IMG/VR virus record: IMGVR_UViG_3300032304_001003
Span: 1 to 30,284 of that record
Source of the DNA: a virus
Length of the DNA stretch: 30,284 nt
Strand: one strand, 5' to 3'
A model generated the notes under the pieces. The model was not told the DNA's origin. It made no database searches and was given only the letters and a program-made list of their open reading frames with translations. The number at the start of each line of letters is the position of its first letter. Within the stretch, counting starts at the first letter, position 1. The position numbers and the translations under genes are program-made. Shown here piece after piece: positions 10,195-20,536 of the stretch.

Positions 10195-12228
10195 TTAGTA
10201 TAATGCATTAAAACTAGCGCCGTCATACCATACTGGATAAGGTCTGCCATTGCTCTTAGATGCCGGATCCCAGTTAGTACAGTCTGCAATGTACACACCT
10301 ACAGTAGGAGTTAACGGAGCAGCAGTTAATGGAGTCATTGCCCAGGAACCGTTTTCTCTTACAATAAATGCATTATTACCTGCAGCCAAATTTACACGGC
10401 CATTGATTTTAGATATAACAATCCCTGCCATACCCGACGACAGTGTTAGGTCAACACCGTCTGGAGTATCTAAGGCTAATCTTGGCTCAATAGTGCTTTC
10501 ACTGTAAACATCTAGCCTAACGTTATATGATAATTCGTCTGCATTGCTTGGAACAAATTTAATTTTGTCTGTTCCTCTAATGCTAGACTGAATTGATGTT
10601 AGTTGAATATCGTTGTCAACGTTGATATTTGTATTGAATGTTGTTTGTACATCCACAGTTATGCCGCTGGAGTCGTTGGTGCTGATAGTGCTGTTGATAA
10701 ATTCTAGTGTTGATGTGTAGAATAGTTCTTTGGTTGTAGTATCATAAACAACTGGCCTTGCTGAACTTGTAGTTGATCTAACGGGATTAACATAGAATCC
10801 AGCTGCTGCGCCGTTGAGTATAGAACTGCTGGCATTTAATATAATACTGTTTGCTGATTGATTATTGTGTCCTGCATAGTAACCAACGGCAATTGCATAA
10901 TCGCCCTGATTTGATTGCCCTGCATTGTCACCAATTGCAACAGCACTGTCGCCTTGTTCAAAAAATCCCGATGAAGCACCTATTGCAACACCACGACCAC
11001 TTTGTCTATATTGACCTGCTTGATTTCCTATAGCGACTGCACGGGTGCCTTGATCTTCTGATCCAGCTAATGCACCAACGGCAACTGCACGAAAGGCTTG
11101 ATTTAAACCGGCATTATCGCCTAGTGCAATTTCTAGATCAGCTGTTCTCAATGTTGTGGCTTCTATATTGCCATACACTGTAGCAGTGTTGCCATCTATG
11201 ATCTGTGTTGAATTATCTGTGAACACTGATCCTATGAAAATGCCTCGCAGTGTGCCACTAACAGCATCAACTAATATGGTAGAATCATCTGCAAACACTG
11301 AACCAACAATATCTACCTTGTTGTCAAATGCTATTGTTAGTCTTTCTGATTCTCCTATTGGCTCAGAAGTAGTTAGGTTAATGCCGTATCCTGGATGAAT
11401 CTGCAATATGTCCGAGGTTATGTCTGCTTCTAGATCAGTTTGCCCTGGTACTCTTATTGTTGCAAATGATCTTGTAACAGGAGCAGTATTGGTAATGCTG
11501 GCCACATTGTTACCGTCAATAAACACAGTGATACCACCACCGCCTGCTGTGATTCCTCTAATACCGGAGTTTGTAATTTGCACTCCTCCGGTAGATTGAT
11601 TAACAGAAATGCCAGGCCCTGCTGTTAAATTTGTTACACCTTGATTGGTAAGTGTTATATTATCACCAGTGGTAGCACTTACACCAATATATGTAGATCC
11701 TTGGATACTTCTAACACCGCTGTTTCCTATGGTCAATGTATCTGTTGTTGCATCAGTGATTAAACTAATACCTGTCGTAGACGTTATGTTTAATGTGTCG
11801 GTAAAAGAATCTGCAACAATATTTGACTGTGTGGGTACAGCTATAGTTTTAAAACTAGTATGCGCAGGATTAATAATCAATTCGCCATCGACTGTGGAAT
11901 TTTCAGGAAGGTCTACAGTTGTGCCTGTGCCTCTAATCTGTGCGTCACCCAACCAAACACCGTTGAGTTGATTTCCAGGGATGTCAAACCATTCTGCTAC
12001 ATAAAGACTTTTCCAAGTCTTTGATGCAGATCCTAGATTAAATTCATTTGAGGTATTGGGACTCACGCTAGATTCTAAGCTAGTGAAACTCAACGGTTCA
12101 AGATCCAATGCTGATCCTACAACTACTCCCAACTCCAAAAAGTTTTGATTTATCTCATCGAATGCCTGTTGCACATTACTCCACAGTATTGGAGGAGCTC
12201 CGATAGAAATGTTTGTTTTGTACGCCAC
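10195..12228 (-). CDS. Tail fibre protein with YadA-like head repeats (677 aa)
   Basis: The N-terminal 40 residues ([28 protein letters not shown]) are a diverged copy of the anchor module of the flanking fibres. Repeats of the form AGI/LTxGxGIxVNxxxG and TLTIxNSGVRSIxG fill about 130-250. Residues 367-468 carry six AVAIG.xAG-type repeats, like the left-handed beta-roll head of trimeric autotransporter adhesins such as YadA. These are followed by [12 protein letters not shown]...[12 protein letters not shown] (about 473-507), a conserved tail of phage trimeric fibres. The start is GTG (12228-12226), two bases after the upstream stop, with GGGAG nine bases before it. It is likely a trimeric adhesin-like host-recognition fibre. 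Confidence 0.86.
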   Translation of the reverse strand: MAYKTNISIGAPPILWSNVQQAFDEINQNFLELGVVVGSALDLEPLSFTSLESSVSPNTSNEFNLGSASKTWKSLYVAEWFDIPGNQLNGVWLGDAQIRGTGTTVDLPENSTVDGELIINPAHTSFKTIAVPTQSNIVADSFTDTLNITSTTGISLITDATTDTLTIGNSGVRSIQGSTYIGVSATTGDNITLTNQGVTNLTAGPGISVNQSTGGVQITNSGIRGITAGGGGITVFIDGNNVASITNTAPVTRSFATIRVPGQTDLEADITSDILQIHPGYGINLTTSEPIGESERLTIAFDNKVDIVGSVFADDSTILVDAVSGTLRGIFIGSVFTDNSTQIIDGNTATVYGNIEATTLRTADLEIALGDNAGLNQAFRAVAVGALAGSEDQGTRAVAIGNQAGQYRQSGRGVAIGASSGFFEQGDSAVAIGDNAGQSNQGDYAIAVGYYAGHNNQSANSIILNASSSILNGAAAGFYVNPVRSTTSSARPVVYDTTTKELFYTSTLEFINSTISTNDSSGITVDVQTTFNTNINVDNDIQLTSIQSSIRGTDKIKFVPSNADELSYNVRLDVYSESTIEPRLALDTPDGVDLTLSSGMAGIVISKINGRVNLAAGNNAFIVRENGSWAMTPLTAAPLTPTVGVYIADCTNWDPASKSNGRPYPVWYDGASFNALY
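10825..11130 (-). repeat. YadA-head-like repeats in the 677-residue fibre
   Basis: Six degenerate repeats of about 17-18 residues: [44 protein letters not shown] and AIAVGYYAG. Each pairs with a linker such as NQAFR or DQGTR. The pattern is that of the trimeric beta-roll head of YadA-type adhesins. Confidence 0.85.
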
Positions 12229-12230
12229 GT

Positions 12231-15200
12231 TTAAGTTCTCCCTACTGCGATTTCAATGGTCCCAATATGATCAGAGTCATATTCTTCCAAGGCCTTACCT
12301 ACTACAGTTCCTACTTTGACATCACCTCTGGCAACAACAGCCACTCCTGAAATTCTAGAAGTAATCATAATATCGCCTTTCTTGATTTTGCCAACCACTT
12401 TACATGGTACACGACCTTGTAGTGCTACTAGATTTTTTAATCCTGGACATGCTTCATACATGGCAAATGCCGCTGTGTTTGAAACAACTCCAGCTACTCT
12501 TGTATCGCCTTCTACATTTGTTAATGTAACTTCCTTGTCTCCTCCGAATACCAATACAGTACCTACTTCGTATTCTTTATCGCCTTCGTAGTATTCTGCC
12601 AAGTCAGCGGAATAGGTTGCCTGCAATCTTGATTCGTTAGGTGATGTGCCAGTTAACGTCCATCGTCCAGTAATAGTACCGGATGTTGTAGCGCCGCCTG
12701 TGGTTAGAGCCAAAGTTTGGACCTGAGAGCATCTAATAGGTGCATCACCAGAACCGTTGATGTCTTTGAACTCGTGACTGTTATTCCAGTATGATGTTTT
12801 TTCATCAGTGGCCAACGAACCGTTGGAAACTAGGATACCGCCGCGGCCCTCTCCTCCATAAATTCTATTGTACCAACCAGAAGCAGTTTGCCATCTTGCC
12901 ATTGCAGTTCCGCTAGGAATTGAAGTATCCCCTGCTGAACTGGTAGCATTTAGGAAGTATCTAAAGGCATTGATTATATTTCCGCCAAAGTTTCCTGCAA
13001 CTGAACGCTCAACTAGTTTATAATTGTCAGCAGTTGTGTAACCAGTTGCAGCAGATGATGCTTCTTGAGTCTGGAAAGAACCGTCAGCAGTGCCTGCTGT
13101 AATCCTTCTTAAGAAACCTGTTGTGAATGCCGAGCCTGTAAACGGATTTTGACCGAACTGCGATTTTTTAATACCGAGGCCGTTGTCAATTACTGTGGCA
13201 AATGATACTTCTGCTGAGTCCGCTTCACCGGCAGTGGAATTTCCTATCAGATGATTTCCGGGTAATTTTTCTAGTTTAGTAAGAACAATTCCGTTGTCCT
13301 TCATCTGTATCCAACCGTTAGTGGCCACAAACTCGGCTGAGTTGAATGTTGACAATCCCAACGATGCTTGTGTAAACGAACCAGGTGCTGCTGATAAAGC
13401 AGCATTGGATGCCTGCATGTTCAGCTTACTCTGAACAATGGCTGCTGATGCATTAACATCAGCATTTAAAATTACTCCTGGTTGAATTTGTGCATCTACG
13501 GTATTGGCCGTGCTGTCGAAACTAAGTTTAATGTCTCCGATCACAGCAGCATTTTCTGCAAAGTTTCCAGCGCCTGTGAACACTAATAGGTCAGCGGCCT
13601 GTACATTGTTAATGGTAAATTCTTGTAGATTGGCAAAAGTCAAACTTCTTAAGTTTACTGCATCTTGGGGATCTACCGGATTTGCAAGTTGAATAATGGA
13701 ATTGTTATCCATGTCGATGTCGCCCTTCATAGGCAACAATCCACTCAATGCAAGGAAACCACCAGTTACAGGAGGAATTAACTGACTTGATGTTACTGAA
13801 GATCCGCTGTGTGTTAGACCTAGTCTTCTTTCAATATAGGTTCTAGTTGCATTTTCTGTAGGCACAGTGTCAATGGCATTGTCACTAAATCCAGAGTCTA
13901 CAGAGAACTCAGCGATCGGAACACCTCGTTTAAATCCGATACCGTCCAAGTTACTCAACGCAATAGCTGCCGAGAATGTTACTCGACCTGTACCTTGGTC
14001 AACTGCAAAGTATGGACCTACTCTAAAGTTACCGAATTGGTCTGTGGTCACATAGAAAACACGTCCCACACTTCTTTCCTGTGTTTCGTTAGATTCACTG
14101 GCAGCATTTACCGGCGGCCCATAAATTTCGTTAGGGTAGTTAGTGCTGGCATAAGATCCAGTACCAATCTCTAACAAATCGTGTGATGTAACTCGAGTTA
14201 ACGAAATACGAATAGTCAACGTACCGTCAGCACCGTCGGACCTAATAGGTACAGCAGATTTGATGGTATATGCACCTTCGTAGGCAACTAACGAATCTAC
14301 CAGTGGTCTATTTAAAGTTATTCTTGCATAAGGATTTCCAGTAACTGTGGTAGTGTCATATTGGGTAATAACATATGCTTCACCTTTAAAATAGAAAGTA
14401 GAATTTACAATTCTTGGTTCTTCGCTAGGAGCCACTGGTACCACGGCAAAATCGTCATCGCCTGCTCTACCAGTAACTTTAGAAAAACTGTGTGTACCAG
14501 ATTGACTACCTGTGGTCTCAACGGCTATTCCACTGACCAGCGGTGATACACTAATATTAAACGTAGTTGGACTTAATACAGTTTTTACAAAGTAATGACG
14601 TTGTATATTGATCCCGCCCGGTAAACTTCCTGTGGTGGTAAATCTTATTACATCGTTAGCACTCAGTCCATGAGCACCCACAGTACTGATTATTGCAGAT
14701 GTTGCTATGGATATTGTACAAGTTGTAGTAGTTCCAGCTGCAATCTCTCCAGGTACATATACGGTTAAATCTATGTAATTGTAGTTTTCTCTTAAAGAAG
14801 TCAGTGCCAACCCTTCCGGAATGTAACTGTGAACGCCGGACCCTGCTCCTGAAATTACAATCGGATTGCCGTTCTTGATTGCTGATATTCTAAACGTGGT
14901 ATCGGTCAATCCGCTATCTAACACAAAATATCTATCAGTGGGCACAAAATCAGGCCCAGTAGGCAGTGTGCCTGTGGTCAAGAAGCTAATGAGATAGTCT
15001 GTGATTAGATTGTGTGTTTTAACACCTTTGATAGCTAGACCAGTACCGCTGGACAATGTTACCACACTGCCTGTCGGAGAAGTTGATAGATAAAATTGAT
15101 TATAATTAACAACGTCAATTACGTAGTATGTTGTTCCGCCAGTAAGTCCGTTGCCTGATGTTTTAGGAATAAATTTCTGTCCCACCAACAACATGTGATT

Positions 15201-18200
15201 TTTAGCAGTGGTTACTAGATTAGCTGCTGGTGTGGTGCCGTCCTGCTCATAACCGATTGTTGTAATGGTTGCAATTACACTTAATACTGTTGGGTTAGCT
15301 ACTGTAAATTCTACTTCAAACGGTCCGTTTGGATCCACGTATTCTTCAAATTTTAAAACACGATAAACGTCTTCTGATTCAGCTAGTATCAAACCAGTAG
15401 ATGGCCTTGTAGCCACATCGACGATATCTCCAGTTAACACCGTAGTACCATTAAGACGTAGTGTCATTGGTGTGCCGTCTGGAATAACTGCAAACAGACC
15501 GTCAAAAGTTCCGGAATCATCAGAAGTAAGATTTAAACGTGCAACACCCGGTGGCAGTTCTTCTGTGCCAACAGATGTTACTGGATATCTATAAATCAAA
15601 TTGCCGTGATCAACTTCTAGTTCGGAGTTGCCTAACGGAGTATATTGATAATTGTATACATAGACAAACAAACCATTTGACACAGTGGCATATGTGGGTG
15701 ATGGTGCATAACAGTCAACACGTTGGGAAAGATCTTGATAGATTGTAACCGGTGTTGGAACTTCTAATGGATCAGCTCCTTCTGCTACTAGAGCGTAGGT
15801 ACCGTGAGCACTTGATCCGCCGATGGATCTAATCTGTCCACCGTTTAACGAATAGTAAGATATGTGACAGTAGTAAGTAAACATCGATACTGCTTCTGTC
15901 AAACCACCGTTGGTGGCAATTAATCCGTAGCCAAGATCGCAGACCTGTGTAAAGTCGTTGCTCAACATAGATCTATTACCCGGCATCAACAGTTCATATA
16001 TTCGTTGATAACTTAGGGTTCCTACACCTGCACCGGTAATCTCTATACCAACAGTTCCCACTGGATCAGCACTAACTCTAAATTGGTTAGCACTGAAACC
16101 TGCGGCAATGATAAAATATTCAATACTGATTGCGGCATTATCAACTGACGCAACAATGCCAGCAGGCAACGAACCTGTAGTGGAGAATCTTAGCGTAGCA
16201 CCTATTTGTAATTTATGATCCGATCTAGTAAACACAGCCGGATCGGCTATCGTGTGTGTAACAACTTGAGCACCTGCCGGAACCACAAATGGAGAAGTTT
16301 CATCTAGTATGAACGTTGCTGTAGATCCATTTGGGCTGTAGACGAAATCTCGTATATAGTTTACTCTAATAGAGTTGTCGTTGACAATAAAGGATGCTGG
16401 AACATTGGGTAATCTGTCTAGTCCCGAAACAGTGATTCTAAAAGAATTTACTGTAGTTTCGTGTCTAAATTGTAAGTTACCAGTAAAGCCGTCAACAAAC
16501 ATACCTCCTGCAAATGTCTGAGAATCAATACTTCTTGAGAAAGAAGCACATTCCTGAGCGTAAGGAGACTTGGCAAGAACTTGCCCCTGCGGATCTAATA
16601 CTAGAGTAAATCCGCCATGACCTTGCATGGTCAATGCTCTTACAATGTTTGCATCATTGCACAAGAACACATCCATTTGGTCGTTGTTCTTGGGTTGGTT
16701 AACGCCCGAACCCGACGGATTGATTACATCAATCAGCGTACTGACAAGATCTTCGATAACATCAAATGAACCAGATTCTGAAGAAAATGCAGGATCTATA
16801 ATCTGTGTAAACACCTCTTGGAATATAGGTGCTACTTGAATATTTTGTATTACTGAATCTGCAAGATCTAAAACTTTTAAAATAGCTGCTTCGGTTTCGC
16901 TGTATTGCTCTTGTATTGCTTTCAAGCCGCTAGCACTTTGATAATACTTTAGACCGGCAGAAACAGTTCTGCCATATCCTCCAAATTTTAAATCAAATAC
17001 TATAGAGTCAACAATTAGTCCAACGTCTCGTCTACATAAACTTTGATCGTAAGTAAAAGTAGGGGCAAATGGAGTCACACTATTTGCAATCTGATAATTG
17101 ATCCAGGCAACAACTTCGTTTTGTATAAAAACTTTGTTAAGATCTAATAATGCCGCTGCCGCTCGATAGCCGCCTTTGTTGTCAATGATAGGATGTACAG
17201 GCTGTGAGGAATCAGTTAGATAGTGATAGCCAAACAATTGGTCAGCCACAGTCAACCCGTCAATAACTGTGTCTCTTCTAAATTTATAAAGTGCCCAGGG
17301 ACTTGAACTTACTCCCCGACGCGGTTTGATTATTGTTCTTCTAAACTCGTCGCCTATGATAGCCACGTTCTGCGACAATTTCAGCGGTAAGTTTTCTTCA
17401 TAGATGCCAGTTTCTACCAGCACAGAAATTTGTATAATTTTTGTAGAGTCGCCATAGGAGATTTTTTCTCCTATCACAAAACTACCAAATTTAATATCCA
17501 CATCAAAAATTTCGTCACCGTCTGAATCTAGTTCTCCGTTGTGTGACAGAATTTGTGCAAGTGCTCCAGAAGTTTCTCCTTTTAGGAATAAACCTTCTCT
17601 AATATCTCTACCTCTAAAGGCTTCCGGTGTGTTGGTAGTTACATCACCTGTGAAGTCTGTTCTTTGTCCTTCCGTTTTTATTAAAAATCTAGGTAGGTTG
17701 GCAACCAGCGACGGTATAGCAGTAAAGCCGGATCCTGTGTCATCGATGGTGATTCCTGTAATGATCCCGCCACTAACGTTTGCAGTTCCGAACGCACCAG
17801 AACCTGAAGTATCTCCCGGTGCCGGAGTAACTCTAACAGATACCAAGCTATAACCAGATCCTCCATTGCTAATGGTAACACTATTAACTCTAAAAGTTAC
17901 AGAAAATCTAAGACCCAATCCAAACTCGCTGTCAGAGGTAGTAACTACGCTAGTAACATCTGGCGGCAATGCACTGTATGCTCCAGAGCTGATTTGTCTA
18001 AAGGTTACAACTGGTCCGGGTGTAGTTGCAGTGGTCAACACTTCGAATGTTGCAGGAGATCCTGTTCCACCAACTAGTGTTAGAATGTCTCCGGGCTGAT
18101 AGTTAGTTCCCGAAAATGAAATTGTTGCAGAATCAACACTCATAACAACACTGCCGGCAAATCCGCTGCCTGAGCCTGGCGCTGCTAAAATACCTTCCAA

Positions 18201-19028
18201 GGTGGCAAACTTAGTGCCGTTATCGTAGGTAAGCGTCTTTTTGTAAGGACCAATGTCTAATCTTGATTCATTTACTAGTTCTTCAGCTCTTTTAAGTGCG
18301 CCTTCGATGGTTCGATATGCAGCAGCTACTGAACGACCTTGTACTGATTTAGCTAGTCCGGGTCTTTCGTCTTCGCCTGATGTAGCGACAAACAAGTTTA
18401 CTCTACTAGAGAATCCAGCATTATCGACATATCGTTTGGTAACAGCGATCAAACCATCGTACAATGCATCGTCATCGTCTTGAGGATCTCTGGATAAAAT
18501 CAATGGTCCTGTCATGGTACCGAACGATTGTGTTACTAGGCCAGTAGCAGGATTTACAGCATTTACACCTGCTCTAGATATCTTGGTATCTACATAGCCT
18601 TTGTTGGCAGCTTCGTCGTCGGATATAGGAGTTGCTAGATCTTGAATTCTATATTGATTTCCGCCCGATGTAGCAGATAGGTTCCCGCCCAATTGCGGAT
18701 TAGGATCTCCTACAATGGCTGAAAATTCTGTACTTAATCTAATTTGATTGGGGTTAGTTTCGTAATCAACGATTACACCAACTGCACCTACTATCTGTTT
18801 CCATTGTAGGCCGTCTGTTGTGCTGTTAATAGAAAGAATAGCATTATCCTGCCCAAAGTAACCACCTTCTGGAGCATCGTCTAGATTCTCAAATAGTAGT
18901 CTTTCGCCTAGACCCAAGGAACTATAAAGTTCTCTAAAATTATCGTTTACTTTTCGGAACGAATCGCGTATACTATCGCCGGTACCGTCGTTGCCTACTG
19001 TTCCGATGTCAATTGGTTTTCTTGCCAT
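12231..19028 (-). CDS. Very large virion structural/tail fibre protein (2265 aa)
   Basis: This is the first and largest gene of the fibre operon. Residues 1-39 (PIDIGTVGNDGTGDSIRDSF..VNDNFRELY) are the clearest copy of the shared anchor module. At about 535-575, TGIYEENLPLKLSQNVAIIG followed by RRTIIKPRRG resembles the beta-helix segment of T4-like cyanophage structural proteins. At about 1650-1800 the stretch VFYVTTDQFGNFRVGPYFAV, then ALSNLDGIGFKRG and PTENATRTYIERRLG, is also typical of that family. The last 120 residues (DLAEYYEGDKEYEVGTVLVFGG onward) form a domain reminiscent of the Peptidase_G2/fibre C-terminal fold, but I see no proof of a self-cleaving site. AGGATT lies before the ATG, and a GATAAATAT late-promoter-like motif lies 31 bases upstream. 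Confidence 0.88.
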   Translation of the reverse strand: MARKPIDIGTVGNDGTGDSIRDSFRKVNDNFRELYSSLGLGERLLFENLDDAPEGGYFGQDNAILSINSTTDGLQWKQIVGAVGVIVDYETNPNQIRLSTEFSAIVGDPNPQLGGNLSATSGGNQYRIQDLATPISDDEAANKGYVDTKISRAGVNAVNPATGLVTQSFGTMTGPLILSRDPQDDDDALYDGLIAVTKRYVDNAGFSSRVNLFVATSGEDERPGLAKSVQGRSVAAAYRTIEGALKRAEELVNESRLDIGPYKKTLTYDNGTKFATLEGILAAPGSGSGFAGSVVMSVDSATISFSGTNYQPGDILTLVGGTGSPATFEVLTTATTPGPVVTFRQISSGAYSALPPDVTSVVTTSDSEFGLGLRFSVTFRVNSVTISNGGSGYSLVSVRVTPAPGDTSGSGAFGTANVSGGIITGITIDDTGSGFTAIPSLVANLPRFLIKTEGQRTDFTGDVTTNTPEAFRGRDIREGLFLKGETSGALAQILSHNGELDSDGDEIFDVDIKFGSFVIGEKISYGDSTKIIQISVLVETGIYEENLPLKLSQNVAIIGDEFRRTIIKPRRGVSSSPWALYKFRRDTVIDGLTVADQLFGYHYLTDSSQPVHPIIDNKGGYRAAAALLDLNKVFIQNEVVAWINYQIANSVTPFAPTFTYDQSLCRRDVGLIVDSIVFDLKFGGYGRTVSAGLKYYQSASGLKAIQEQYSETEAAILKVLDLADSVIQNIQVAPIFQEVFTQIIDPAFSSESGSFDVIEDLVSTLIDVINPSGSGVNQPKNNDQMDVFLCNDANIVRALTMQGHGGFTLVLDPQGQVLAKSPYAQECASFSRSIDSQTFAGGMFVDGFTGNLQFRHETTVNSFRITVSGLDRLPNVPASFIVNDNSIRVNYIRDFVYSPNGSTATFILDETSPFVVPAGAQVVTHTIADPAVFTRSDHKLQIGATLRFSTTGSLPAGIVASVDNAAISIEYFIIAAGFSANQFRVSADPVGTVGIEITGAGVGTLSYQRIYELLMPGNRSMLSNDFTQVCDLGYGLIATNGGLTEAVSMFTYYCHISYYSLNGGQIRSIGGSSAHGTYALVAEGADPLEVPTPVTIYQDLSQRVDCYAPSPTYATVSNGLFVYVYNYQYTPLGNSELEVDHGNLIYRYPVTSVGTEELPPGVARLNLTSDDSGTFDGLFAVIPDGTPMTLRLNGTTVLTGDIVDVATRPSTGLILAESEDVYRVLKFEEYVDPNGPFEVEFTVANPTVLSVIATITTIGYEQDGTTPAANLVTTAKNHMLLVGQKFIPKTSGNGLTGGTTYYVIDVVNYNQFYLSTSPTGSVVTLSSGTGLAIKGVKTHNLITDYLISFLTTGTLPTGPDFVPTDRYFVLDSGLTDTTFRISAIKNGNPIVISGAGSGVHSYIPEGLALTSLRENYNYIDLTVYVPGEIAAGTTTTCTISIATSAIISTVGAHGLSANDVIRFTTTGSLPGGINIQRHYFVKTVLSPTTFNISVSPLVSGIAVETTGSQSGTHSFSKVTGRAGDDDFAVVPVAPSEEPRIVNSTFYFKGEAYVITQYDTTTVTGNPYARITLNRPLVDSLVAYEGAYTIKSAVPIRSDGADGTLTIRISLTRVTSHDLLEIGTGSYASTNYPNEIYGPPVNAASESNETQERSVGRVFYVTTDQFGNFRVGPYFAVDQGTGRVTFSAAIALSNLDGIGFKRGVPIAEFSVDSGFSDNAIDTVPTENATRTYIERRLGLTHSGSSVTSSQLIPPVTGGFLALSGLLPMKGDIDMDNNSIIQLANPVDPQDAVNLRSLTFANLQEFTINNVQAADLLVFTGAGNFAENAAVIGDIKLSFDSTANTVDAQIQPGVILNADVNASAAIVQSKLNMQASNAALSAAPGSFTQASLGLSTFNSAEFVATNGWIQMKDNGIVLTKLEKLPGNHLIGNSTAGEADSAEVSFATVIDNGLGIKKSQFGQNPFTGSAFTTGFLRRITAGTADGSFQTQEASSAATGYTTADNYKLVERSVAGNFGGNIINAFRYFLNATSSAGDTSIPSGTAMARWQTASGWYNRIYGGEGRGGILVSNGSLATDEKTSYWNNSHEFKDINGSGDAPIRCSQVQTLALTTGGATTSGTITGRWTLTGTSPNESRLQATYSADLAEYYEGDKEYEVGTVLVFGGDKEVTLTNVEGDTRVAGVVSNTAAFAMYEACPGLKNLVALQGRVPCKVVGKIKKGDIMITSRISGVAVVARGDVKVGTVVGKALEEYDSDHIGTIEIAVGRT

Positions 19029-19059
19029 TGTAAAATCCTATCAATGTGATGTTCAACTT

Positions 19060-19068
19060 ATATTTATC
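19060..19068 (-). promoter_or_regulatory. T4-late-like promoter motif GATAAATAT
   Basis: GATAAATAT on the minus strand lies 31 bases before the ATG of the 2265-residue fibre gene. It matches the T4 late -10 element TATAAATA in seven of eight positions and sits in the short divergent gap. It probably drives the whole fibre operon. Confidence 0.6.
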
Positions 19069-19100
19069 TGTCCGTTTTATAAGCCGGATGTAAATACTTG

Positions 19101-19388
19101 ATGTTTATAGGAATAGAAACGGTTGAAACTCAGCACGAGCGACCCAGTAAGACCGGCCGTATGCATTTTTATATAAGGGAAAAAACTCTGGCTCTTTTTC
19201 GCTGTGACAACTGCGATGCTGATTTTAAAAGAGAATTAAAAAAAATTGATCGTAAAAGATTGAACAACAATTATTTTCATTGCTGTTCTAACTGCGATTC
19301 CAAGAGATTTGGTCAGCGTAAAGGTGTAGAACAGAAAAAGATATGGGATTTACTAGCCAGCACTACGCTGCCCATTGGCAAATACTAA
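19101..19388 (+). CDS. Small zinc-ribbon protein, conserved phage hypothetical (95 aa)
   Basis: This is a plus-strand gene between the fibre block and the radical SAM gene. It contains CDNC (about residues 35-38) and HCCSNC (about 60-65), two Cys pairs that probably bind zinc. A basic linker (KRELKKIDRKRLNNNYF) separates them, and the end is SKRFGQRKGVEQKKIWDLLA. Proteins of this shape are common in T4-like cyanophages, sometimes next to HNH-type annotations, but no HNH catalytic His/Asn set is visible. I chose ATG at 19101 over TTG at 19098. Its TAA shares three bases with the TAG of the convergent radical SAM gene (CTAA at 19385-19388). It may bind nucleic acid; the function is unknown. Confidence 0.8.
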   Translation: MFIGIETVETQHERPSKTGRMHFYIREKTLALFRCDNCDADFKRELKKIDRKRLNNNYFHCCSNCDSKRFGQRKGVEQKKIWDLLASTTLPIGKY

Positions 19389-20536
19389 ACCAAGTATTTT
19401 TGAATAATATCTTGATATTTTTCTTTAGTAGCAGCTTTAGGAGCACATAACCCGCACCAGCATTTGTTTTTGGCACAAATAACAGTGGGCAAGGAATCTT
19501 GTTCTAAATCGTGTTTTAGCTGAGATATAATTTTATTTCGATCTTTTAGATAGCCAATGGGAGCTATTTGTTGATCAAAGTTTACTCTGCAATCTTTGTT
19601 TAAGAAGATTTCACCGGTTACTTGTTTAACGAATACAAAAAAATAATTCACAGAACAGTGCCAGCCTTTGAGTCTATTTTGTATATGTGTCTGCGTTTCC
19701 TGGTAGTCTTGATCTATGTGAAATGGAGTTCCGCCACAACAGCTTCTTCCCTTAGACTCTAAATTGACTATAGAAAACACTTTCTTCTTTAAGTCAGCTA
19801 ACAACGGAGTTGGTTCGCATTTGCTAGAACATCCTGTTTCGCAGCTGGATTTTCCTGTGTTGTAATATTGCTCGAACCAATCTGCTTGATCTCGGTTGTA
19901 ATAAAACTTAAAATTAAAAGGTCCGTGATCTATTTGTCTAGGAAGATACTTGATTTCGTTTTCTTTACACCATGCAATCATTGCTTGACAATTATCCCAG
20001 TTTCCGGGATGCATCATGATAGCACAATGATAATTCTTTTGTTGATTCTTTAAAGTGAGTAGATTTGTTCGAACAAGTTCTTGTTGTTCTGTAGTAGCTT
20101 CTGCATGGTAACTTATGGTAAAATAATCAACAAGGTCAACTATTCTATTCCAGATCTTTTCTTTTACCACAGCATTGGTTATGGTGCTGAGCCCTAGACT
20201 CCACTGATACTTTTTTGATAAATGTTGGTCTTTTAGATAGTTTAATATATCAACTATATTAGGATGAAACAAACTTTCACCGCCAAATATGTTCATGCTA
20301 ACATGTCTGTGATTTTCATTTCTTTTAGACATGTATAAATTAGCATACTCTAAAAGAAAGTCTGCGGTATCTAGACATTCTTCTAAAGACGGATGAGGCA
20401 CGGAATTGTCATGAGCATCTTTACCGCAGTAGGTGCAATCAAGATTACACTTGAGAGTAGACTCCCAAGTAACATAAAAAATTGGTTTACGATTGTCGTC
20501 GGTGAGGACAGGTTCTATGGATTGATATGGCGTCAT
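19385..20536 (-). CDS. Radical SAM protein with C-terminal Cys clusters (383 aa)
   Basis: This is a radical S-adenosylmethionine enzyme of unknown substrate. The 4Fe-4S/SAM motif CxxxCxxC is seen as KCNLDCTYCG (Cys30, 34, 37), and a GGE-type SAM-contact motif appears in NIFGGESLFHPN near residue 85. Cysteines in the second half (SCETGCSSKC, RSCCGG, KDCRVNF, CAKNKCWCGLC) suggest auxiliary Fe-S clusters of a SPASM or twitch type. At 383 residues it is far longer than QueE. Its ATG overlaps the iscA stop in an ATGA arrangement, so the two are translationally coupled. It is the last gene of the sod-iscU-iscA operon, which fits a role as an Fe-S client of that module (inference). Alternatives include a peptide- or sugar-modifying enzyme. 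Confidence 0.85.
   Translation of the reverse strand: MTPYQSIEPVLTDDNRKPIFYVTWESTLKCNLDCTYCGKDAHDNSVPHPSLEECLDTADFLLEYANLYMSKRNENHRHVSMNIFGGESLFHPNIVDILNYLKDQHLSKKYQWSLGLSTITNAVVKEKIWNRIVDLVDYFTISYHAEATTEQQELVRTNLLTLKNQQKNYHCAIMMHPGNWDNCQAMIAWCKENEIKYLPRQIDHGPFNFKFYYNRDQADWFEQYYNTGKSSCETGCSSKCEPTPLLADLKKKVFSIVNLESKGRSCCGGTPFHIDQDYQETQTHIQNRLKGWHCSVNYFFVFVKQVTGEIFLNKDCRVNFDQQIAPIGYLKDRNKIISQLKHDLEQDSLPTVICAKNKCWCGLCAPKAATKEKYQDIIQKYLV

Noticed and set aside
12231-12700. Self-cleaving S74 or Peptidase_G2 chaperone at the end of the 2265-residue fibre
   Set aside because: The DLAEYYEGDKEYEVGTVLV domain is reminiscent, but I could not place the catalytic residues, so no cleavage is claimed.
19385-20536. 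Radical SAM protein as QueE, partner of QueD
   Set aside because: It is about 170 residues longer than usual QueE, has extra Cys clusters, and is coupled to iscA rather than queD.
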